64,000 nt of DNA from Aerococcus mictus (lineage in GTDB: Bacteria > Bacillota > Bacilli > Lactobacillales > Aerococcaceae), in assembly GCF_003286595.3 (NCBI RefSeq), contig NZ_CP132985.1:372001-436000 (forward strand). Direction: 5' to 3'. Under the pieces are notes generated by a model that had not been told where the DNA came from, did not search any database, and worked only from the letters and a program-made list of their open reading frames with translations. The translations under genes were made by a program, and so were the position numbers. Shown piece by piece: positions 57,707 through 64,000 of this stretch (within the stretch, counting starts at the first letter, position 1; every line of letters begins with the position of its first letter).

Positions 57707-58684
57707 TTATTGGCCTTGGTTATTTTGGGCATAACTAGTGCCAAAGATTGAATCCCAGATGCCTAAGAGGCTTTGCCAGAGACTGTGGAAGAAATCGGTA
57801 ATTCCATTTTTATCAGTCTCATCCATATTATCCCAAGCGGATTTTGCGGAATCCACTAATTGGCCGCTCTTTTCTTTTAAGGTTTGTCCAAAGTTGGAAA
57901 GAGCGTTTTTTTGCTCCTCAGTGAGTTCGATTTGGCTAAATTTGGTCATGAGGTCCCGTAATTGTTGAATGTTTTCTTCAGAAAGGACGCCATTAAGATT
58001 GTAATTATTGATGACGTTATTCACGATGACTTGGATGGTATTGCCATCGATCGATCCACCATTTTGTTCCTTGGCTTGTTGGATCTGGTTTTTCATATCA
58101 GCGATGGCAGCATTCAAGGTTTCGTCGGAATAGTTTTCTTTGTTTTGGTTTTCCTTAGTAATGGTTGAAGCGGTTTGTAATTCTTCTTGGGCGACAGAAA
58201 CTGCCTTGCCATCTAAGGCTTGGCCGCTGTCTTGGAAGGCTTTATAGACACCTGCCAAGGCACCGGAACCGTCCACTTGAACAGCGGAAGCGACTTTAAT
58301 ATCAACATTGGTTGCTCCGGCTGTTAGGGCTGCGTTCTCATATTGTAAGGGCGTAATGGCAGTAATAGTCTTTGGAGTGACGATTTCTACGTTAACCCCA
58401 CTGTGCTTGGCTGGGGCAATATAAGCGGATGAATAAACTTGGTAGTAGGGGTAATTATCATGTAATAGGCCATTTAATTCATTAATATTCACTTGGACAG
58501 CCCGGGCATTGGCATCAACCCCTAAGAGCTTTTGAGTCTCTTGGAATTGGCTTTGGTTGAGGGACTCACCATAAGTAAAAATAGATTCTTTGATAGCTGC
58601 CTGGGCACTTGTTTGGGGAATGAAGAGGGCGATGGCCATTAGGCAAGCGAGTACGGCCAAGAGCCCACGTTTCAATTGATTCAT
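57707..58684 (-). CDS. DUF1002 secreted protein
   Basis: 325 residues. A signal peptide (about 1-29, ending SAQAA), then the DUF1002 pattern (SIFTYGESLNQSQFQETQKLLGV, with YSSAYIAPAKHSGVNVEIVTPKTIT). The C-terminal part is helical, ending in a glutamine/asparagine-rich tail. Secreted or surface-exposed; function unknown. The promoter has an extended -10 TGTTATAAT on the minus strand (TATAAT at 58718-58713). Confidence 0.85.
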   Translation of the reverse strand: MNQLKRGLLAVLACLMAIALFIPQTSAQAAIKESIFTYGESLNQSQFQETQKLLGVDANARAVQVNINELNGLLHDNYPYYQVYSSAYIAPAKHSGVNVEIVTPKTITAITPLQYENAALTAGATNVDIKVASAVQVDGSGALAGVYKAFQDSGQALDGKAVSVAQEELQTASTITKENQNKENYSDETLNAAIADMKNQIQQAKEQNGGSIDGNTIQVIVNNVINNYNLNGVLSEENIQQLRDLMTKFSQIELTEEQKNALSNFGQTLKEKSGQLVDSAKSAWDNMDETDKNGITDFFHSLWQSLLGIWDSIFGTSYAQNNQGQ

Positions 58685-58898
58685 TCGAAAAACCTCCTTA
58701 ATTGTTAATTCTATTATAACATGGCTAAAAAGATAATCTTTTAGCTTTTCCTTAAGGGGAGGCTAAGGAATGTTAAAAAATTACTCGAAGACTAAAATTT
58801 TATTTTAAGAAATAAATAAGCTTTAAGGAGGTCATAATGCGCTAAAATAGTTCTATCAAAAGATTGTAAAGCGATTGAAGATGAAAGAGGCGATGACA

Positions 58899-59393
58899 AT
58901 GAATAAAGAAAAAGCCCATGAATTATTACGCTTATTAGAAAAAGATGCCAGCCTAAGTGACCAAACCTTGGCCGACATGCTTTCCTTAAGCAAAGATGAA
59001 GTCGTAGAGATGAAGGCTGTGCTCAAAGACGCTAATATCCTCTCTGGCATCCAAGCCATGGTTAACTGGGATGCGACGGATAATGAGTATGCGTCAGCCA
59101 TGATAGAAATCACAGTGAACTTGCATAAGGGCGTTTCCTACCAACAAGTCGCTGATGTGATTAGTCAGTACGATGAAGTAGAAGCCCTGTATTTAATGAG
59201 TGGAGCCTATGACTATCTAGTCTTAACCAAGCGTCTCCCCATGCATAGGATATCAGGTTTTGTCAATAAGCTAGCTACCCTGGACCACGTTCAAGGGACT
59301 GCTACCCATATTGTCATGCAACGCTATAAGGACCACGGAACCCAATTTAAGACGAAGACGGATGGTAGAAATCGGTTGGTGATTAGCCAATGA
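58899..59393 (+). CDS. Lrp/AsnC-family regulator, AlaR-like
   Basis: 164 residues from ATG 58899 (AGAGG 9 nt upstream). N-terminal HTH (residues 5-60: HELLRLLEKDASLSDQTLADMLSLSKDEVV) and an AsnC/RAM effector domain (YASAMIEITVNLHKG, then GAYDYLVL). Its stop overlaps the aminotransferase start. The pair matches the B. subtilis alaR-alaT operon, so it may control alanine metabolism. Confidence 0.85.
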   Translation: MNKEKAHELLRLLEKDASLSDQTLADMLSLSKDEVVEMKAVLKDANILSGIQAMVNWDATDNEYASAMIEITVNLHKGVSYQQVADVISQYDEVEALYLMSGAYDYLVLTKRLPMHRISGFVNKLATLDHVQGTATHIVMQRYKDHGTQFKTKTDGRNRLVISQ

Positions 59394-60559
59394 GTCAGTC
59401 AATCAGCCATAAAGCGGTCCAACTAGCCCCCTCTGGCATCCGCCGTTTCTTTGAAGTTGCCAATGAAATCCCTGATGTTATTTCTTTGGGGGTGGGGGAA
59501 CCCGATTTTATGACCCCCATGCCTATCCGACAAGCAGCCATGCAATGTATTCGTGAGGGCAAAACCTACTATACAGCCAATGCCGGTTTGATGGAATTGC
59601 GTCAGGCCATTAGTCAATACATCGATGTCAAACATGACCTGCATTATGACCCCCGCTCAGAAATCGTGGTGACCGTGGGGGGAAGTGAAGCCATCGATAT
59701 GGTGTGCCGGGCGATTATTAATCCTGGTGATGAGGTCATTTGTATTGATCCCAGCTACGTTTCTTATGCACCTTCAATTAAGCTAGCTGATGGTGTCGTT
59801 GTTCCCGTGACCTTAAGGGCTGATCGAAATTTTATTCTGACTCCGGAAGATTTAGAAGCCGCCATCACTCCTCAAACCAAGGCAATGATTATCAACTTCC
59901 CGAACAATCCTACTGGAGCAAGTATGTCTAAGGAAGAGCTGGCTGCCTTAGTTCCAGTGATTGAGGCTCATGATCTCTATGTCATCACTGATGAAATTTA
60001 TTCTGAATTAAATTATAATCAAGAACACTTGGTGTCAATTGCTGCTTTTCCAGGAATGAAAGAGCGAACCATTTACATCAATGGTTTTTCTAAATCCTTT
60101 GCCATGACCGGTTGGCGTTTGGGCTACGCTTGTGCTCCTCATGAGATTATGGAACAAATGATAAAAATTCACCAGTTTACCATTATGGCTGCCCCAACCA
60201 TTTCTCAATATGCAGGGATTGTCGCTCTAAGAGACTGCGACCATGATGTCCAAGTGATGCGGCAGTCTTACCAACAAAGGCGAAACTTTTTGATGGCCCG
60301 GTTTAAGGACATGGGCCTCCCTTGCTTTGAGCCCCAAGGAGCCTTTTATACTTTTCCCGATATTAGTGAATTTGGTCTCTCCAGTGAAGAATTTGCCTTG
60401 AAATTATTAGATGAAGAAAAATTAGCGGTTGTTCCTGGATCGGCTTTTGGCGAAGGTGGTGAAGGGCATATTCGTATCTCCTATGCCTATTCCTTGAATG
60501 AACTAGAAGCAGCGGTCGAAAAACTTAACCATTTTATCCAAAAACTCAGACAAGACTAG
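59390..60559 (+). CDS. PLP-dependent class I/II aminotransferase, AlaT-like
   Basis: 389 residues, fold type I. The PLP lysine is K235 in GFSKSFAMTGWRLG. Other marks are NFPNNPTGA, DEIYSEL and the C-terminal HIRISYA. Co-translated with the AsnC-type regulator, as with alaT. Probable reaction: alanine or aspartate transamination with 2-oxoglutarate. Exact substrate uncertain. Confidence 0.9.
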   Translation: MSQSISHKAVQLAPSGIRRFFEVANEIPDVISLGVGEPDFMTPMPIRQAAMQCIREGKTYYTANAGLMELRQAISQYIDVKHDLHYDPRSEIVVTVGGSEAIDMVCRAIINPGDEVICIDPSYVSYAPSIKLADGVVVPVTLRADRNFILTPEDLEAAITPQTKAMIINFPNNPTGASMSKEELAALVPVIEAHDLYVITDEIYSELNYNQEHLVSIAAFPGMKERTIYINGFSKSFAMTGWRLGYACAPHEIMEQMIKIHQFTIMAAPTISQYAGIVALRDCDHDVQVMRQSYQQRRNFLMARFKDMGLPCFEPQGAFYTFPDISEFGLSSEEFALKLLDEEKLAVVPGSAFGEGGEGHIRISYAYSLNELEAAVEKLNHFIQKLRQD

Positions 60560-60563
60560 TAAA

Positions 60564-60597
60564 AAAACACTTGCCCCTTTTCGGACAAGTGTTTTTG
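60564..60597. terminator. bidirectional terminator after the aminotransferase
   Basis: AAAACACTTG and CAAGTGTTTTT arms with a 12-nt loop, flanked by A and T runs, between convergent genes. Confidence 0.85.
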
Positions 60598-60606
60598 CTT
60601 TCTTAA

Positions 60607-61926
60607 TTAGTAATCGACATTACTTGGGTAGTCGTTAGCGGCATTCCAGAGTAGGTACTCGTAAACACCATGGTCACGGAGGGCTTGGATTTGCTCTTCG
60701 ATTTCAACATTGGTGTATTCTTGGTAAGTTCCATTAGCTAAGTAGCTAGCGGTAAAGGCCTGTAACCAAGGACGGGAATGGGCATGGTCGCCACCGATAT
60801 TTTCTAAGCGAAGGTCTTCGACATCCATATAGTTATCAACAACTCCGTAAGGTTCCAGGTCAGGTGCAGTGAAGCCAAAGTCACCATTACTCCAGTGACT
60901 CGGATAAATCATGGAAGAAACCACATCGATCGTATTGGCAATGTCGGTAAAGTCTTGACCGATGCCTGGGGCTGAACCAATGGTGGTGACATAACCGAAG
61001 ATATCAGCTGAGACATCGACACCATAGGGACGGAGCTCTTTTTGAGCATAGGCTAAGAAGTCGGTGATGGCTTGGCAGCGGCCTTCGACACTATCTTTAC
61101 CATAATGCGCATAATCTCCCATGTCGTAAACCAGGCTGGTTCCAAAGTTTTCAAAACCTTCAGGGAAACGGACATAGTCGAATTGGATATCCTTGAAGCC
61201 AAGTTCAGCAGCGCCCTTAGCCACGTCGACCACATAGGCCCAAACATCTTTGTTATAAGGGTTCAGGAAGGTTTGGCCACCGGCATCAGACCAAATCTCA
61301 CCATTGGATTTCTTAAAGGACCAATCAGGGTGGGCTTTGGCAGCATAGGTATCCTTGAAGGTGGTGATGCGGGCAATTGGATAAATTTGCTTCTCTTCAA
61401 AGGTTTGCATCATTTCTTGACCATTAAAGGTAATTTCTTCATTTTTCTTAACTAAGTCATTATCGGTTGGCAACTGGGTAGCGATTGAGCCCCAGTCAGA
61501 CTTGACATCGATGACGACACTGTTCAAGCCAGTGGAATCAAGTAAGTTAATGTTACGCTCCAAAATACTTGGTGTCCCCATACCGTGGGCAGACAGGTAG
61601 ATGCCACGAACCCCTTCTTTAGGGTAGGCAATGTTGACCTGACTGGCCTTGTAGAAGCGTTCGGGTTTAACACTGGGCACTCGGAGTAAGGCCTGGTTAC
61701 CTTCATTGATTTGTAATTCTTGGTCGCTAACCTCCGCTTTTTCTGCCTTAGCGACTTGGTTAGTGTTATTGGTCTGTGAAGACTGGGCTGATTGATTTTG
61801 AAAGCGATCGCGGTTAAAGAAAACAATAATTAAGAGGACGGCTAATAAACACAATAAAGCAGCAGAAATCTGTAACCAACGTCTTCTATGGGGAGGGCGA
61901 CGATATTCTTGCTTAGACAAAGTCAT
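60607..61926 (-). CDS. putative glycoside hydrolase, DUF4015 type
   Basis: 439 residues. Membrane anchor at about residues 17-40, a linker rich in N, Q and S, and the DUF4015 barrel from residue 100: VRGIYLSAHGMGTPSILERNI, VVIDVKSDWGSI, FDYVRFPEGFE, ADIFGYVTT, SMIYPSHW. It probably acts on extracellular polysaccharide. Its gene overlaps the end of the upstream lipoprotein gene. Confidence 0.88.
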   Translation of the reverse strand: MTLSKQEYRRPPHRRRWLQISAALLCLLAVLLIIVFFNRDRFQNQSAQSSQTNNTNQVAKAEKAEVSDQELQINEGNQALLRVPSVKPERFYKASQVNIAYPKEGVRGIYLSAHGMGTPSILERNINLLDSTGLNSVVIDVKSDWGSIATQLPTDNDLVKKNEEITFNGQEMMQTFEEKQIYPIARITTFKDTYAAKAHPDWSFKKSNGEIWSDAGGQTFLNPYNKDVWAYVVDVAKGAAELGFKDIQFDYVRFPEGFENFGTSLVYDMGDYAHYGKDSVEGRCQAITDFLAYAQKELRPYGVDVSADIFGYVTTIGSAPGIGQDFTDIANTIDVVSSMIYPSHWSNGDFGFTAPDLEPYGVVDNYMDVEDLRLENIGGDHAHSRPWLQAFTASYLANGTYQEYTNVEIEEQIQALRDHGVYEYLLWNAANDYPSNVDY

Positions 61927-62530
61927 AACCTCCTTTGTGAGTGTACGGGCCAGCTAGGGCTTGGTCTTTGTTTTTTGCATCTTGCAAGGCTTGACGGCTC
62001 TTTTCTAGCTGACTTTCTAAATTCTTTAATTGGTTTTGCAAATTGACATGTTTTTCATTAAGGGCCGCCATGGTATCCTCAAAGGTGTCGATGGTGGCGT
62101 CCTTTTCGCCAATTTCTTGATAATATTGGTCTTCTTCTTCTAAGAAGTTTTGATAGTCATTGAGGTATTGTTCCACTTGACTTGCGGTTTCATTGAGAGA
62201 TTGGCGCAAGCCCTCATCTTCCACTTTTTCACTGACTTGTTTTAAGGCAGTTAGCTCCTTGATGGCTTTTTGGGTGGCTTCTTCGCGTAGTTTGAGGTTC
62301 TTCCCTGTTTGACTATTTTTGTCTCCCAAGCGACTCAACGAAGAGTCCTGGCTGATATCTGTTTCAAAGTGACTTTGCAGTTCAGATTCCTGAGCTTGAA
62401 TCTGATTCAGTTGGCTAGTAATGGTTTCAATATTTTCTAGGGCCGACTGTTCGGCAGGCTGTTTGCCACAGGCGACCAGAGTAAAGACCATGACTAGCAA
62501 TAGTCCCAATTTCTTTACCATATTTCTCAT
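61913..62530 (-). CDS. YkyA-family cell-wall-binding lipoprotein
   Basis: 205 residues. The lipobox is LVAC, giving a lipidated Cys at residue 21. The rest is coiled coil (residues 30-190), as in YkyA. Attached to the outer membrane face; function not well defined. It is the promoter-proximal gene of a two-gene operon with the DUF4015 protein. Confidence 0.85.
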   Translation of the reverse strand: MRNMVKKLGLLLVMVFTLVACGKQPAEQSALENIETITSQLNQIQAQESELQSHFETDISQDSSLSRLGDKNSQTGKNLKLREEATQKAIKELTALKQVSEKVEDEGLRQSLNETASQVEQYLNDYQNFLEEEDQYYQEIGEKDATIDTFEDTMAALNEKHVNLQNQLKNLESQLEKSRQALQDAKNKDQALAGPYTHKGGYDFV

Positions 62531-62783
62531 CCTTTTCTTATAAATAAAATAAAACTGTTTTCAGTATAACAAAAAAAGAAAGGCTTTCCTACTCATCTTC
62601 ATTTTCCCTTTTCCACCGAGTTTTAGCTCAATTTGCTCTTAGTGAGCGCTTCATAGGCTTCGTGTAAATTCAAAAAGAAAGCTTAACATTTTGATAACAT
62701 TGCCCTAGGCTATCGCCCTTGACCGCGCTTTGATTGTATAATAATAGGTAAGTTTAAGGGCTAAAAGAAAGAGGTTAGCATCC

Positions 62784-63749
62784 ATGTCAAGAAAGAAACG
62801 TTTATTAGCTTATGCAGCAACGGTGGTTGCCAGTTTAGCGGGCTATGCTTATCATGCCCTTTACCAAGAAGATCGGAGCGTAAAGAGTCGGCTCTTAGAG
62901 GACTTCTACTGGCTGAAAGACCGGCTAAAAAATGCCGATGAGGCTGATTACCGCCAATTCCTAGAAGACCAGTTGAAGACTGCTCGGCAGGGAGATTTAA
63001 GCTATCCCAAGAAACATGGCATGAACATCTCACTCTCAAGCTATCAAAATGGCAAAGCCTATGTGCTCAGCCCAGAAAACTACCGGCCAGATAAGCTAGT
63101 GGTTTATTTCCATGGGGGCCATCGGATTGAAGCAATTTCGCCTAAGGAGTGGCGGTTTTTGGAAAATTTTGCTGAAGATAATCAGCTGCGCCTATTAATC
63201 CCCTATATTGAACCCCTTTCCTACGCTTATTTTGATGAAGAAGTCGACCGTTTAGAGGGCTTACTGGATGAAATTAGTCTGGACTATACCGATGAAGACC
63301 TCTATTTAATGGCTTCAGATACTGGGGCGTTATTTGCCTTACCTATCGCAAGAGATAGCAGTAGTAACCTCATCCTTGAAGGCTTGATTTTACTTTCACC
63401 TTGGGTAACGACGAAACATAGCATCACTAGCAGTCAAGACGAGGAACAAAAAGATTACCTGATGACCTTTTCTGATTACCAAGCCATTGCTAGTTTATGG
63501 CAAGCGAGTGAGGGTAGGATTATTGCCCTAGATGCCAACCAAGCAGGGGCCTTACCAAAGGTCCACCTCTTTATGGGTAAGAAAGATGTCCAATATTTAG
63601 AAGTCTTGGCTTTTTACCGGAAATTAAAGGCAAGGGGATTGGCGGTTGATTTTTATGCTTTTGATTATTTGCCCCACAACTTCCATTTCTTGGCTATTCC
63701 TGAGCAGGATGAAGTCATTGATTTAATTGCCAAAGTCGTCTTGCCTTAA
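62784..63749 (+). CDS. alpha/beta hydrolase-fold protein with unusual elbow
   Basis: 321 residues with an N-terminal membrane helix (about 6-26). The fold shows KLVVYFHGGHRIEA (oxyanion loop) and a C-terminal LPHNFHFL (His). The nucleophile elbow, normally GxSxG, reads A-S178-D179-T-G, so an Asp sits where Ser is expected. It may be an inactive homologue or use S178 or D179. It has a TATAAT at 62737-62742. Confidence 0.7.
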   Translation: MSRKKRLLAYAATVVASLAGYAYHALYQEDRSVKSRLLEDFYWLKDRLKNADEADYRQFLEDQLKTARQGDLSYPKKHGMNISLSSYQNGKAYVLSPENYRPDKLVVYFHGGHRIEAISPKEWRFLENFAEDNQLRLLIPYIEPLSYAYFDEEVDRLEGLLDEISLDYTDEDLYLMASDTGALFALPIARDSSSNLILEGLILLSPWVTTKHSITSSQDEEQKDYLMTFSDYQAIASLWQASEGRIIALDANQAGALPKVHLFMGKKDVQYLEVLAFYRKLKARGLAVDFYAFDYLPHNFHFLAIPEQDEVIDLIAKVVLP

Positions 63750-63820
63750 TACTTTTTTATAGTTATCTATTGGCTTTCTTGTTATAATAGTCAATAAAGA
63801 TCAGAAAGGAAGATGTAAAA

Positions 63821-64000
63821 GTGTTTGGATTTCCTTTATTCTACATGTTTGATCCTACCATTATCTTGTTAATCATCGGTGCCATTATTGCTGGGATTGC
63901 CTCTTGGAATGTCAACCGAACTTTTGATAAATATAGCCGCTATACTAACCGCCGGGGCTTAACTGCTGACCAGGTGGCCCGGATGATGTTGGACCATAAT
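63821..64000 (+). CDS. YugP-like zinc metallopeptidase, N-terminal part
   Basis: 60 codons from GTG 63821 (AAAGGAAG upstream) run to the window edge. A membrane segment (FDPTIILLIIGAIIAGIAS) is followed by NRTFDKYSRYTNRRGLTADQVARMMLDHN, the opening of the YugP/Zn_peptidase_2 family. The zinc site lies beyond the window. Confidence 0.85.
   Translation, partial: MFGFPLFYMFDPTIILLIIGAIIAGIASWNVNRTFDKYSRYTNRRGLTADQVARMMLDHN

Noticed and set aside
61072..61455. 127-residue plus-strand frame inside the DUF4015 gene
   Set aside because: Antisense shadow of a conserved protein.
1..64000. tRNA or rRNA genes, including a tRNA attachment site
   Set aside because: No cloverleaf or rRNA-like sequence was noticed on either strand; the right phage junction is in intergenic sequence.

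Overview
The window is a low-to-mid GC Firmicute chromosome carrying most of a temperate siphophage genome (about 1-47.3 kb) integrated upstream of the walRK operon (about 47.4-64 kb). The host is probably a member of the Lactobacillales. The gene order walR-walK-yycH-yycI-DUF2207-walJ-htrA-rlmH and the neighbouring DUF1002, alaR/alaT-like, DUF4015, YkyA-like and YugP-like genes would suit Aerococcus or a relative, but that genus is an inference. The integrase end of the prophage lies left of position 1.

Layout. 1-2.1 kb: leftward lysogeny genes ending at an S24-type CI repressor. 2.08-2.2 kb: divergent control region with two 16-bp palindromic operators. 2.2-7 kb: Cro-like regulator, antirepressor, small genes, Gp157, AAA ATPase and DUF669. 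6.84-7.17 kb: a GTTACA-rich stretch with a long hairpin. 7.2-11 kb: primase, helicase and RuvC-like resolvase. 11-15.8 kb: small genes, DUF1642 proteins, a DUF1642-dUTPase fusion, YopX, PnuC, a NrdH-like redoxin, DUF1599 and an ArpU/DUF1492 late regulator that appears to start on ATT. 15.9-17.7 kb: an IS150-type IS3 element sitting in the loop of a terminator, with a 128-bp tandem duplication of its left end. 17.7-20.3 kb: a leftward operon of acidic proteins headed by ardA. 20.3-21.7 kb: two paralogous repressor/operator modules and an orphan RelB-like antitoxin. 21.7-22.8 kb: a block of small structured RNAs with a candidate peptide toxin and a ribbon-helix-helix regulator. 22.8-23.2 kb: 21-bp direct repeats and a probable packaging site. 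23.2-46.8 kb: packaging, head, tail, host-recognition and lysis genes in HK97/TP901-1 order, including a portal gene that appears to start on ATA. 46.8-47.3 kb: three consecutive small-RNA transcription units and probable attachment-site sequence.

The phage genes form ordinary early, late and lysogeny modules. The accessory block between the late regulator and the small terminase (15.9-22.8 kb) is the unusual part. It combines ArdA with several unrecognised acidic proteins, two diverged copies of one regulatory architecture, a lone antitoxin and a cluster of RNAs, and I read it as a counter-defence and stability island. The two homologous RNA genes directly after the endolysin are the other strong candidate for something undescribed.

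In the host part, walRK and its accessory genes form one co-directional operon for cell-wall homeostasis. A cluster of DnaA-box-like sequences lies between htrA and rlmH, and a MITE-like repeat lies after rlmH. I saw no tRNA or rRNA genes and no CRISPR array. All family names come from reading protein motifs, without database searches.
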